This document shows positions 29,736 through 39,846 of a stretch of DNA of 55,163 nucleotides, in pieces. Source of the stretch: Candidatus Gastranaerophilales bacterium (GTDB lineage Bacteria; Cyanobacteriota; Vampirovibrionia; Gastranaerophilales; Gastranaerophilaceae); assembly GCA_016287985.1 (NCBI GenBank), contig JAEEXX010000003.1:1-55163 (forward strand), written 5' to 3'. The notes below the pieces were generated by a model. The model was not told where the DNA came from and ran no database searches. It was given only the letters and a program-made list of their open reading frames with translations. How positions within the stretch are numbered: the first letter of the stretch is position 1; each line of letters begins with the position of its first letter. The position numbers and the translations under genes were made by a program.

Positions 29736-30782
29736 GTGTTAGAAGATTTTAATTTTGGTTTGAGTAAAAAGTTTGATATAAAATGTGGAGCAGATTTGAC
29801 CGTATTTATAATCATTTTAGGTATACTATTTTCTGCATTTTTTAGGTATGAAATAAACCCAAATGAAGGACTTATATACTTTGCAGTAATTCTTGCAATA
29901 TTTTTACCCATACATTTTATAACAAAAGATTGGATATCAAATTCAATAAAAAAGTCTCTTTCCCAGCAATCAGACACTGTTTCCGATGCTACTGCTGAAA
30001 TGATTGAAATATTCGGAGAACAAAAGAAAATCTTTGAGAATCTTTCAGCTAATACAAAAAATATTGCTAATCTCGTAGAAAAATTAAAGAATTTAACGCT
30101 TGAAACTGTAACAACTTCTAAAAATACTGAAAAACAAATTAATCAATCAATCACGTTTTCTCAAAAAGAACATGATTCTATCTCTGCTAATGCGGAAAAA
30201 ATTCTTGTTCTGAGACAGAAAGTACAAATGATTGCGGAACTTATTCTTGAGCTTTCCGAGCATACACAGCAAATCGGAAATTCTATCGGAGTTGTAGATG
30301 ATATTGCTGAACAAACAAATATGTTAGCTCTAAATGCTGCAGTAGAAGCTGCAAGAGCCGGAGAGCATGGTAAAGGCTTCGCAGTTGTTGCAGGAGAAAT
30401 AAGAAAACTTGCAGATGAATCAAAACAAGCTATTACCAAAATAACATCGCTTACGAGCAATATACAATACACAACGAATTCTACCGTTATGGCGACAGAA
30501 GAAGGATCTAAAGAAATCGAAAGTGTTGTTAAAGATATTGACACTGTATCCTCAAATTCTGAAATGCTTGTAAACCAAATCACAAACATACTTTCTTCAT
30601 TGGAAACATTAAGTCAGAATGCGGAAAAACAAAGTGGCATTATAGAAAAATTGAATTTAATGGAAGAAGAAAATAAGCAAATATCAACAGATTTGACTAA
30701 TTTGATAATGTCCAGTTCAGAAAAATTGAACCAATTATCTAATTTATCCGAAGAAATAAGAAATTCAGCAAAAGAAGGTTAA
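29736..30782 (+). CDS. Methyl-accepting chemotaxis protein (short, two TM, no obvious periplasmic sensor domain)
   Basis: [45 protein letters not shown] signalling tip; N-terminal TM hairpin. Confidence 0.92.
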   Translation: MLEDFNFGLSKKFDIKCGADLTVFIIILGILFSAFFRYEINPNEGLIYFAVILAIFLPIHFITKDWISNSIKKSLSQQSDTVSDATAEMIEIFGEQKKIFENLSANTKNIANLVEKLKNLTLETVTTSKNTEKQINQSITFSQKEHDSISANAEKILVLRQKVQMIAELILELSEHTQQIGNSIGVVDDIAEQTNMLALNAAVEAARAGEHGKGFAVVAGEIRKLADESKQAITKITSLTSNIQYTTNSTVMATEEGSKEIESVVKDIDTVSSNSEMLVNQITNILSSLETLSQNAEKQSGIIEKLNLMEEENKQISTDLTNLIMSSSEKLNQLSNLSEEIRNSAKEG

Positions 30783-30787
30783 ATTAA

Positions 30788-33700
30788 TTGGATTATCAAG
30801 ATAACGATAGAAATAATCAAGAATTAATGAATATCTTCCAAACCGAGTCGGAAGAAATAATTGAACGCATTTTTGACAGTCTTTTAAAACTCGAAAACAG
30901 TCTTACTGATAAAAGCCTCTATGCCAGCCTATACAGGGATATGCACAGCCTTAAGGGGGCAATAAGAATGATTGGGTATAGCAATATTCAAACCATTATC
31001 CATAAAATTGAAGACATTTTCGATACGGTTAATTCAAGTGGAAAATTTCTCAATCCGGAAAACATACGCATTATTACCAAGGCTGTTGAGCTAGTTGCAA
31101 AATATCTTCAGGAATCTATTAAAAATAACCGTGAAATTATTGATGCGGATTTCAATCCTACAGTTTCAGCATTAGAATATATGAATAATACCGAACTGGC
31201 AGATTATAACGCGGAAGGAATTCCGGTACTTGATATGTCTGATAATGCAACCAATAGTTTAAAAGATATTCATGCACCTGTCCAACTGGTCAAAGATGAT
31301 ATTTCTCAACAGAAAAAAATGCAATTTCTTCAGGAACATCAAGAAGAAATCAACCTGTTGTTTAATAATTGTTTTGAAATGATTGACGGCATAACACCTG
31401 AAGAAGAGTCCCAGGATATAATTTTAATAAAAGAAGAATTAGAAAAAATTTATGAATTTATAAAAGAGACTGATTTATATGAAGTAAAAACGGCAATCGA
31501 AGAAGTTATGGAAAAACTTGACTTCGTGATGAATGCAACTAATGTCTTTACAATTACCGAAATTTTAGAAATGCGAAATACGCTAAGTTCCGCCGCAGCA
31601 AAATTTAATACTTCATGTATTGACGATAAAACATCTGGGATATCTTTCTTTGATGTTGCAGAAAAAATTTCCATGCTGCAAAGTAGTAGCGTATATGCCA
31701 AAGAAATAAAAGATGACGTTGTAAAAATTAAAGAAACCGTAAGTGATACAGGAATACTTGAAATAATCACAATGGTTATTGAAATTCTTGATTTTATTGT
31801 CGATAATGCTGTTCAACTTGAAGAACAGATGTCACAGACTCTTAAGAGCGCTCTAGAATATTGTGCAACTCCTAATGAAGGGATTGACGGCGATTTAATA
31901 ATTCAACAGCTTGAAATTATGAAACAGCTACTTGAATTGAATTTCAAAAAAGATTCCGGAATAATGGAAATTAAAAACCTATCTACCCAATCATCTATAA
32001 CAAGTAAATCTTCAACTGAAATAAAGACATTGCATGTCAATGCTCAAAAACTCGATTTACTTGTTAATCTTCTAGGCGAACTTATAATTACGAAAATTAA
32101 AGCAGAAAAAAGTCTTGAAAAAATAGATATAATAAAAAATGTTAATGAAAATTGCCAAAAAGATTTGCTAAAGACTTCAAATTACTTGAGATACTATAAC
32201 CGAAAATATCTTCAAGGCAATAATAGTGAACAGTATACTACAACTTTTGTAAAACAAGTATTTGGACTGCTTTCAGATATAACGCAGAATATTTCGAGAA
32301 CGATTTATGATTTAAACTCGCTTTACCGTTCATCCAAAGAAGATGATATAAAAATGCGCCTTATTATTGATGAAATGGAGTCGATGGTTAAAAATATCAG
32401 GGTCTTGCCAATTTCTACGGTATTTAATTCTTTTACAAGGATGGTTAGAGATATAGCCTCCGAAAAGGGGAAAGATATTGATTTTGAAATACAAGGGAAT
32501 GATACCTGTGCTGATAAAAAAATTATAGAAGAAATTAAAACCCCTATAATGCATATACTTAGAAATGCTATCGACCATGGCATTGAAACAAAAGAAGATC
32601 GAATTTTAGCCGGCAAAAACCCAGTAGGTAAAATTTTGTTGGCAGCTAAACAGGATGACAACAAGGTTGTTATTGATGTTATAGATGATGGACAGGGATT
32701 TAATCTTGAAAAAATTAAAGACAGAGCTGTTTCAAGAGGATTCTTAACAAAAGAAGATATAGAAAGTATGTCTGATGATGCTATTATGAACATCATTTTC
32801 TGGCCAGGATTTACAACCGGAGATTCAATAACCAGTATTTCAGGCAGAGGAATCGGATTAGATGTTGTAAAAACAAAAATTTCTCAACTTAACGGTAAGG
32901 TCAAAGTGATATCTGAATTTGGGAAAGGAAGCTGTGTACATATAGAAATACCTGTTACATTAGCTACTCTCAGAGTATTTTTAGTAAAAATTTCGGAACA
33001 AATTTTTGCAATTCCGATACAAATGATTACAACATTTGTCCTTAAAAAGCAAGAAGAAATTAAAACTAATAACGGCAAACGATCAATCATGTTTAATGAT
33101 AAAATTTTACCGTTGTATTATTTATCTGACATATTAGGGTTACCAACTCCTACAAGAGGTGAAAAAGAGACTGTTCTCATTATAGAAGCAGATGATAAAT
33201 CCATCGGCCTCGTTGTAGATAAACTGTTGGGGGATCAAGATATCTTACAGAAAAAACTAGCACCCCCTTTATACAAAGTCAAAAATATTTCAGGGATAAC
33301 TAATCTCGCATCCGGGGAATTATGCTTAATCCTAAATATGCAAGATATTTTACACTACGATTTTCATAAAGCATTAAACGCCTCGACGCCGATTGCAATG
33401 CTCCCTAATGATGCACATTCCTACAAAAGGATTCTGGTGGTAGATGATTCTATGACTACTCGTACTATGGTTAAAAATATCCTGTTGAATATAGGATACA
33501 TGGTTGAAGCTGTCCCGGAAGCGGCTGAAGCATTGGTTAAACTTAAAATGAATCATTACGATTTAATCATTACTGATATTGAAATGCCAAAAATAACAGG
33601 GTTTGAATTTATAGAGATTTTACAATGTGATGAAATGTATATGGATATCCCTGTTATTGTGATAAGTTCTAAGACAAAAAATCAAGTTGCAAACAATTTA

Positions 33701-33799
33701 AGACAATTCAAAATTGATGGTTACATACAAAAAGACCTATTTAATCAGGAAGAATTTCTCCAAATGGTCAAATTGATATTGAGTAAAAATCAAAGCTAG
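30788..33799 (+). CDS. cheA: Hybrid chemotaxis histidine kinase CheA with C-terminal receiver
   Basis: 1003 aa; Hpt MHSLKGAIRMIG; kinase HILRNAIDHGIE...DDGQGF...GRGIGLDVVK; CheW-like region; REC RILVVDDSMTTRT. Confidence 0.93.
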   Translation: MDYQDNDRNNQELMNIFQTESEEIIERIFDSLLKLENSLTDKSLYASLYRDMHSLKGAIRMIGYSNIQTIIHKIEDIFDTVNSSGKFLNPENIRIITKAVELVAKYLQESIKNNREIIDADFNPTVSALEYMNNTELADYNAEGIPVLDMSDNATNSLKDIHAPVQLVKDDISQQKKMQFLQEHQEEINLLFNNCFEMIDGITPEEESQDIILIKEELEKIYEFIKETDLYEVKTAIEEVMEKLDFVMNATNVFTITEILEMRNTLSSAAAKFNTSCIDDKTSGISFFDVAEKISMLQSSSVYAKEIKDDVVKIKETVSDTGILEIITMVIEILDFIVDNAVQLEEQMSQTLKSALEYCATPNEGIDGDLIIQQLEIMKQLLELNFKKDSGIMEIKNLSTQSSITSKSSTEIKTLHVNAQKLDLLVNLLGELIITKIKAEKSLEKIDIIKNVNENCQKDLLKTSNYLRYYNRKYLQGNNSEQYTTTFVKQVFGLLSDITQNISRTIYDLNSLYRSSKEDDIKMRLIIDEMESMVKNIRVLPISTVFNSFTRMVRDIASEKGKDIDFEIQGNDTCADKKIIEEIKTPIMHILRNAIDHGIETKEDRILAGKNPVGKILLAAKQDDNKVVIDVIDDGQGFNLEKIKDRAVSRGFLTKEDIESMSDDAIMNIIFWPGFTTGDSITSISGRGIGLDVVKTKISQLNGKVKVISEFGKGSCVHIEIPVTLATLRVFLVKISEQIFAIPIQMITTFVLKKQEEIKTNNGKRSIMFNDKILPLYYLSDILGLPTPTRGEKETVLIIEADDKSIGLVVDKLLGDQDILQKKLAPPLYKVKNISGITNLASGELCLILNMQDILHYDFHKALNASTPIAMLPNDAHSYKRILVVDDSMTTRTMVKNILLNIGYMVEAVPEAAEALVKLKMNHYDLIITDIEMPKITGFEFIEILQCDEMYMDIPVIVISSKTKNQVANNLRQFKIDGYIQKDLFNQEEFLQMVKLILSKNQS

Positions 33800-34479
33800 T
33801 CCATTTTTAGGTAACTTGAAATTTCTGAATGTATAGAATTAGCTTTTATGATATATTTTGACAATTGTTTATATTTGTCAACATTTTCACCATATGGAAT
33901 TGTCATGGTTACAAGTTCATCAACACTCTTGTTAATATTTTCCAGCAAATTAAGAGATTTTTTAACTTTTAGTATTGAAGAAATTTTTTTAGGAAGTTTG
34001 GAGATTATAATATCAGTCAAATTCTTAGGGTTGTCCTCCAAATTTTTATTTTTTTTACCAAAAATTTTATTTATTATATTTGACGAAAAATCTGCAATCT
34101 TTGCAGATAGCGTCTTTTCATTATATATGGCTAAAAGGTTTTTATATTCATCATTTAAATACAATAATTTATTGTTTAGTTCTTCAACTTTGTATAAATC
34201 ATTTATTTCGTAAGCAGCACTAATTTGAGATTTGAGAGCGTTAATCTCCTCTTCAGTTTTAGAAATTTTATATTCAAGCTTAAATACATCGTCATTTATA
34301 TCTTTATATGCCCCATCTTTTAAAATATTAAAATCATAGTCATTCAAACGTCTTACACCGTCTGAATAAACAGTATGACTCGAAAAGGGATTTTCTTCTT
34401 CATTATTGAGAACCCTTCCTGCCGCCATATCCGAGACATTTTTTGTTAATTCAAATCTGTCAATATCATTATTAGCCAT
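33796..34479 (-). CDS. Hypothetical protein with predicted coiled coil
   Basis: ORF downstream of the csrA cluster; KLEYKISKTEEEINALKSQI; start chosen at MANNDIDRF. Confidence 0.55.
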   Translation of the reverse strand: MANNDIDRFELTKNVSDMAAGRVLNNEEENPFSSHTVYSDGVRRLNDYDFNILKDGAYKDINDDVFKLEYKISKTEEEINALKSQISAAYEINDLYKVEELNNKLLYLNDEYKNLLAIYNEKTLSAKIADFSSNIINKIFGKKNKNLEDNPKNLTDIIISKLPKKISSILKVKKSLNLLENINKSVDELVTMTIPYGENVDKYKQLSKYIIKANSIHSEISSYLKMD

Positions 34480-34509
34480 AAGAACATTATACAAAAGAAT
34501 ATTTTTTTA

Positions 34510-35058
34510 TTAAAGTTTAGAAAAGATTTCTTCTCGTATTTTTAATGCGGGGAAATAAGAAGGCACCATGCGCAAACACTCATCAATATACGTTACTGCT
34601 ATATCAAGGTTATTCTGGGAAATATAAAACTTCGCCAACATAAAATGAAGTTCCGGATCATTATAAAAAAGTTCTTTTGATTTTTCCATGTATTCTAATG
34701 CGGAATTATATAATTTATTTTCAAGCATCACCCTCGCAGTATATTTATATACCTCTTGATTAATTTGCGTCAGATATTTTAAAGAACTTAAAAGTTGTTC
34801 CACATAATGTGTTTTATTATTTTTTATTAAAAAATCCAAATCGATCTCATAAAAATTTCTTATTTCAAAATAAGTAGGAAATTTTTCAATATAACCAGAC
34901 AAAATATCTACCAATGCTTTCCCCCATAAAGCTCTTGGAGAATCTATTGATTCAAATACCAATTTGGATGTATTCAAATCATCATTTATAAGAGCCGAAT
35001 AAGCATATTCAACACTCCTTAATTTAAAAGTAGAATTAACCTGATCAAAAAAAAACAT
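34510..35058 (-). CDS. TPR-like protein
   Basis: 182 aa; helical repeats LYNSALEYMEKSKELFYNDPELHFMLAKFYISQNNLDIAVTYIDECLRMVP. Confidence 0.65.
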   Translation of the reverse strand: MFFFDQVNSTFKLRSVEYAYSALINDDLNTSKLVFESIDSPRALWGKALVDILSGYIEKFPTYFEIRNFYEIDLDFLIKNNKTHYVEQLLSSLKYLTQINQEVYKYTARVMLENKLYNSALEYMEKSKELFYNDPELHFMLAKFYISQNNLDIAVTYIDECLRMVPSYFPALKIREEIFSKL

Positions 35059-35071
35059 TTAATATCCAAAA

Positions 35072-35410
35072 TTACCTATGATGGTTTTGATTTTTAATAA
35101 TAAATCTGGTGCGTTTTGGCTGATCATGAGTAACTTCACCGGCTTCCGCAGTAGGCTCAACTTTTTTATTTATTGACACTTTATCATTTTTCATCAATGA
35201 TGACACAGAATCAACTGCATTCACGTTTGAATTCTTACCAACCAAATTGGCAAGCTTAACTTCGTAATAAATCTCTTCTCGATAAATTTTTACATCTTTG
35301 TCAGCTTCAATTGCAATCTTGCATTGACCGTTTCTTGACTCGACAACCGTTACAACAATGTTGTCATTTATCATTATTTTTTGACCGTTTTTTCTTGAAA
35401 TTACTAACAT
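35072..35410 (-). CDS. csrA: Carbon storage regulator CsrA with C-terminal extension
   Basis: 112 aa; MLVISRKNGQKIMINDNIVVTVVE...KIAIEADKDVKIYREEIY, then ~55 aa of extra tail. Confidence 0.93.
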   Translation of the reverse strand: MLVISRKNGQKIMINDNIVVTVVESRNGQCKIAIEADKDVKIYREEIYYEVKLANLVGKNSNVNAVDSVSSLMKNDKVSINKKVEPTAEAGEVTHDQPKRTRFIIKNQNHHR

Positions 35411-35422
35411 GTATTTCCTTAA

Positions 35423-35854
35423 CTAATTACTTTTAAACAGTGGAAAACTTATATCATAACCTGAACCTGAAAGAATAACCTGACCTGCAACATGAGTATT
35501 TAAGTTAAATACTAGCGGAGCAAGCAGATTAATAGTTGTCCCCTGCGGATTATCCTGAGGTATAGATGCTATATTCATAACAAGCAACTGTTCAACATCA
35601 GATATCCCGAGCTTCTCAACAACTTCATCAGGTAAATCTATTGAGTAATCAACATTCATACCAAATACAGATATTATAGGAAAAGCAAGCGATGGATCCT
35701 CTGTTGACTGAAGCCACTTAAAAAAACTATCTTGATTTACATCGACAATGACAAATTTCCTCAACTCTCCAAATCCTATAATAGGAAGTTTGAAGTCAAA
35801 AATTCTCTCTTCTTCTATCTCTATTTCACCAAATCTTGCTGTATTTATTTTCAT
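35423..35854 (-). CDS. fliW: Flagellar assembly factor FliW
   Basis: 143 aa; F(D)FKLPIIGFGELRKFVIVD; FKWLQSTEDPSLAFPII; adjacent to csrA. Confidence 0.93.
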   Translation of the reverse strand: MKINTARFGEIEIEEERIFDFKLPIIGFGELRKFVIVDVNQDSFFKWLQSTEDPSLAFPIISVFGMNVDYSIDLPDEVVEKLGISDVEQLLVMNIASIPQDNPQGTTINLLAPLVFNLNTHVAGQVILSGSGYDISFPLFKSN

Positions 35855-35865
35855 AAAATTACTTT

Positions 35866-36612
35866 CTAAAATCCAAGTGACATATTATTTGCAAACATAG
35901 CTTGAATTAACTGAGGATTCAAGTTACCATTATTCATCATATTAAGTAATGAAACATCATTTTGTGAGCCTGTCAATAATGATAAATCAGAATACATATC
36001 TTTACGAAAATCCATCATGCCTGCTTTTTGAAGAGTTCTTATAGCCGCAACAATTTCTGCATCATTGGGCATTTCAGATGGTGTATTCATGGAAGAAAAA
36101 TCCTTATATTCTCTAAATTTCTGCGGATTTATGTCATCATTACGGTTCATATCACGCATCATCTGCTCTATCTTAAGTCTTTCAAACATACTTCTTGCTT
36201 CTTCTGAAAAACCTGAAGAACTGCTTCCTCTTATAAATTTCTCATCCGGATCTTCATCAACAGCTTCCTGGCATTTTTCAGGATCCTCTAAACATCTTTT
36301 ACCCTTTGATGCATATCTAGCCAGCTTACTGTTCTCAGATGCGAGAGCAAGTGTTTTTTCATAATTGCTTATGGCTTCATCCTTTTTGCCTATTTGAGCT
36401 GCAGTCATTGCTTTATAATAATAACATAGCGGGTTTGCCGGACTGTTTTTTATGGCTGTATCAAGTTTTAGGTAACATTGCGAATAATTACCTGCTTTAT
36501 ACAATCTTATAGCCTCTGCTAAATCCGAACTTGTTGTTGTCTTGGCAGCAAAAGACATACTGCCTGCGGTTATCGCAATTGAAAACAATATCGCTACTAA
36601 TTTCTTTTTCAT
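35866..36612 (-). CDS. TPR-containing exported protein
   Basis: Signal peptide MKKKLVAILFSIAITAGSMSFA; TPR AEAIRLYKAGNYSQCYLKLDTAIKNSPANPLCYYYKAMTAAQIGKKDEAISNYEKTL. Confidence 0.7.
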   Translation of the reverse strand: MKKKLVAILFSIAITAGSMSFAAKTTTSSDLAEAIRLYKAGNYSQCYLKLDTAIKNSPANPLCYYYKAMTAAQIGKKDEAISNYEKTLALASENSKLARYASKGKRCLEDPEKCQEAVDEDPDEKFIRGSSSSGFSEEARSMFERLKIEQMMRDMNRNDDINPQKFREYKDFSSMNTPSEMPNDAEIVAAIRTLQKAGMMDFRKDMYSDLSLLTGSQNDVSLLNMMNNGNLNPQLIQAMFANNMSLGF

Positions 36613-36702
36613 AAGCACCCTTCTTTTAAATTTTACCTCATATAATGATACCGCAGTATTTAAAAAAACTGAATACATTATATGATTTATTATACTACAT
36701 AT

Positions 36703-37653
36703 TTATAATGTTAACAATGCCGGAGTCAATAAATAATCTGCCAGCAATTTTTCAACGAATATACCGTAACAATTGTTCACTTCTTTTATAAAATAGCATG
36801 GACTTGTTACATTAACCTCTATAACTTTATTGTCAATAACATCCAATCCTGCCATTTCTATTCCCATAGAATAGAGCTTTCGGGCAATAGGCATGAAATA
36901 ATCCAAATCGTGTTTCGCAAGTTCGGATTTAACGACAAAGCTATCTGAATGATTATTAAACTTAAAATCGTCATTTCCGGGAAGTTTTTTAATACTGTAT
37001 GGGAAAATCTTATCTCCAAGAGTCAACACCCTTATATCCCCATTTTTAACCTCAGGAATATATTCCTGAACCATAACAAGCGCAGTCTCATTCTCAGTAA
37101 CGGTGTTTATAATTGTGTGAGTATTGGGATCACCGTCATAGAGATACATTACACCAGATCCAAAACAACGATTAAGCGGTTTTAGAACAATTTGATTATG
37201 AACCTTTAAAAACCTTTCTATATCCGCCATCGAGGACGTTACTATATTGGGAGCCATGTATTCACTAAAATACAGACTGTGAAGTTTTTCATTAAAATTT
37301 CTGATTGCTTTTGGTGAATTTACAACCCTTGTATGAACAAAATCAAATATATACGTAGCATTGATGTAATTTATGTCAACCGGCGGATCCGGTCTGAACA
37401 TGACCAAATCAAAAGAATCAATTTCTTCATCCTTTAAAACATTTTTATAGAAAATATCATTTTCGGAAAGAAAACAATCATAACACTTTGCAAAAGCTTT
37501 TGTTCCTGAAAGATAAAGTTGTGGTATAGTCGTTATAGCAACTTCACAATTCCTTTCCAAAAATTCTTTTATCAGCCAAAAATTGGTTACAAGATTATTA
37601 AATTCAAAATACTTAAGCTCAACTTTGTCAATAATAAAAAGAATTTTTTGCAT
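36703..37653 (-). CDS. gshB: Glutathione synthase-like ATP-grasp protein
   Basis: 316 aa; DLVMFRPDPPVD; KPLNRCFGSGVMYL; VMVQEYIPEVKNGDIRVL; AGLDVIDNKVIEVNVTSP. Confidence 0.88.
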   Translation of the reverse strand: MQKILFIIDKVELKYFEFNNLVTNFWLIKEFLERNCEVAITTIPQLYLSGTKAFAKCYDCFLSENDIFYKNVLKDEEIDSFDLVMFRPDPPVDINYINATYIFDFVHTRVVNSPKAIRNFNEKLHSLYFSEYMAPNIVTSSMADIERFLKVHNQIVLKPLNRCFGSGVMYLYDGDPNTHTIINTVTENETALVMVQEYIPEVKNGDIRVLTLGDKIFPYSIKKLPGNDDFKFNNHSDSFVVKSELAKHDLDYFMPIARKLYSMGIEMAGLDVIDNKVIEVNVTSPCYFIKEVNNCYGIFVEKLLADYLLTPALLTL

Positions 37654-37713
37654 ACAAATCCCCTATTAAATCTGTATAAAAATAATAACATAAACCGAAA
37701 AAGTTTGTATAAT

Positions 37714-38700
37714 TTATTTTAGAACTGTTTGCACAATTTTTTCAGTCGGAATTTTTAAGCAGTCTAAACTCGAACAAGTCGTTTGCCTCTTTTCCCATAG
37801 ACAAGGACGCAGAGGACAATCACAATCGGCTTTTATCGGAACAACCATATCGTTATGCGGAATTAATTTTTTATCATCGGTTGAGCCGAAAATCACGTAA
37901 GTCTTTATTCCCAAAGCTACTGCTATATGTAAAGGTGCCGAATCCGAACACAAAAACTTTTCGGCCGATGACATTAATTCTGCAAGCTCTTTAAGATTTT
38001 TTGTTGAGCCGTATAAATTCTCAAATTTTTCGGGTGAAACCTCTTTAACAATTGCTTCTATGCAGTCCCTATCGTCAGGTCCGCCTATAAGCAAAATTTT
38101 ATATTTACCGCTTTCATAAAGACATTCTATAACTTTTGCCCATTCATGCGGTGAAATAGTTTTTATCATCCCTTTTTCAGTACTTATTTTGCTCACTCCG
38201 GGGTGAATTAAAATAGTATTTTTTTTAATAGGTTGTTTTTCAATATTTAATTCAGGCAACTCGGTTTTTATTTTAGTAACAGGTAAAACAAGATCATGGT
38301 ACATATTAACCGCATATTGATTTTTATTAAGTGCTACAGCCTTTGTAAGAAGAATCCTGCTTAGTAATCCTGTGTCATATCCGTAGCGCTTTTTGATAAA
38401 CGTCAAAAACAAAAATACAGAAATAAATTTGTTAGAGCCTGATGATATTACCATGTCATAATGGCCAAACCAAATTTTAACCAAAAGCTTTAAAAGTTCA
38501 ATAAACTTATGCTTTTTGATATTTGCATACAAAGTTTCGTCGATAACATCCGTCAAACTTGCTATACCCTTGCTTCTTTCTTCGAGCGTAAGAGTGATTA
38601 TAGATTCAGGGAACTCTTTTTTTACAGACAAAATCGAAGGCAGGAACAAAATTTCGTCTCCGATACCACCAAAATTAATAAAAAGAATTTTTTTTATCAT
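37714..38700 (-). CDS. Glycosyltransferase family 9 (heptosyltransferase-like)
   Basis: 328 aa; INFGGIGDEILFLPSI; ILIHPGVSK; LLIGGPDDRD; FLCSDSAPLHIAVALGIKTYVIFGSTD. Confidence 0.88.
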   Translation of the reverse strand: MIKKILFINFGGIGDEILFLPSILSVKKEFPESIITLTLEERSKGIASLTDVIDETLYANIKKHKFIELLKLLVKIWFGHYDMVISSGSNKFISVFLFLTFIKKRYGYDTGLLSRILLTKAVALNKNQYAVNMYHDLVLPVTKIKTELPELNIEKQPIKKNTILIHPGVSKISTEKGMIKTISPHEWAKVIECLYESGKYKILLIGGPDDRDCIEAIVKEVSPEKFENLYGSTKNLKELAELMSSAEKFLCSDSAPLHIAVALGIKTYVIFGSTDDKKLIPHNDMVVPIKADCDCPLRPCLWEKRQTTCSSLDCLKIPTEKIVQTVLK

Positions 38701-38969
38701 AACCCAAGCCTAAACATTTGCCCCACTATAATTCCTTGCAGTATCTGAAGCACTATAAATGCAAGTATTGGTGAAATATCAAGCACTCCTCCTATTGGCG
38801 GAATAATATTTCTAAAAATATTTAAAAATGGATCTGTCAATTTACTAATTCCTTTATATGGCTGATTATACCAGTTAATATTCGGAATCCATGTCAAAAA
38901 TATTCTCAAAATCAATAAAATATAATAAAAATAAAATAATTGATTAACTAATCTTGTCAACATCAACAT
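38697..38969 (-). CDS. YggT family membrane protein
   Basis: 90 aa; YYILLILRIFLTWIPNINWYNQPYKGISKLTDPFLNIFRNIIPPIGGVLDISPILAFIVLQ. Confidence 0.92.
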   Translation of the reverse strand: MLMLTRLVNQLFYFYYILLILRIFLTWIPNINWYNQPYKGISKLTDPFLNIFRNIIPPIGGVLDISPILAFIVLQILQGIIVGQMFRLGL

Positions 38970-38975
38970 TTTCTC

Positions 38976-39773
38976 CTATAGTTGTGAATTTTTTCTTGTA
39001 TTAGCACAATCACAATTATTATTTTCTACAGGAAGTTTTTCAATCATCGTAAATAGCAATTTTTTCAGATTTTCTACGTTGCTGTTAAATACTTGTATAA
39101 CTTCGTGATGCGAAACCGGCGGAACATCTCCAACAAGTCCTGCATCATAATCAGTAATCAAAGAAATATTTAGAGGACACATATCCATTTCTTTTACAAG
39201 ATATGCTTCAGGAAATGCTGTCATATTAATAACTTCCCAGCCTTGATTAGTAAAGAACTTTGATTCAGCCTTAGTTGAAAACCGTGGGCCGTTTATTACA
39301 ACGACAGTACCGGTTTCGTGAACAGTTATACCCAACTCTTTGGCTGTTTCTATTGCTATCTTTCTCATCTCGGGGCAGTATGTTTCTGCAGCTGATGGGT
39401 GAGTCACAATAGGCCCCTCAAAAAATGTGGATTTTCTACCGTCAGTCCAATCTACAAATTGATCACAAATAACAAAATGTCCCGGCTTTACATGCTTCTG
39501 CAAGCTTCCAGCCGCACAAGGCGAAATAACCCTTTTACAACCCGCATTTTTCATAGCCCAAACATTTGCACGATAATTTATTAAATGAGGTAAAATATTA
39601 TGATTTCTGTTATGGCGGGGCATAAAAGCTACCTTATGCTGACCGATTTTGCCTATAAATAAACTGTCAGAAGGCATTCCGTATGGTGTATCCATAGAAA
39701 CTTCTTTTATATCGTCCAAAAATTTATAAAATCCGGAACCGCCGAATACACCAATATCTGCCAAATTTTCCAT
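38976..39773 (-). CDS. mtnP: S-methyl-5'-thioadenosine phosphorylase
   Basis: IGVFGGSGFYKFLDD; MPRHNRNHNILPHLINYRANVWAMKNAGCKRVI; NMTAFPEAYLVKEM. Confidence 0.94.
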   Translation of the reverse strand: MENLADIGVFGGSGFYKFLDDIKEVSMDTPYGMPSDSLFIGKIGQHKVAFMPRHNRNHNILPHLINYRANVWAMKNAGCKRVISPCAAGSLQKHVKPGHFVICDQFVDWTDGRKSTFFEGPIVTHPSAAETYCPEMRKIAIETAKELGITVHETGTVVVINGPRFSTKAESKFFTNQGWEVINMTAFPEAYLVKEMDMCPLNISLITDYDAGLVGDVPPVSHHEVIQVFNSNVENLKKLLFTMIEKLPVENNNCDCANTRKNSQL

Positions 39774-39846
39774 ATTATACTCCTTTTTTACATACAAAAC
39801 TCAATTTTGATTTTATCATAAAATTCGTACGCAGCAAAATAAACAT

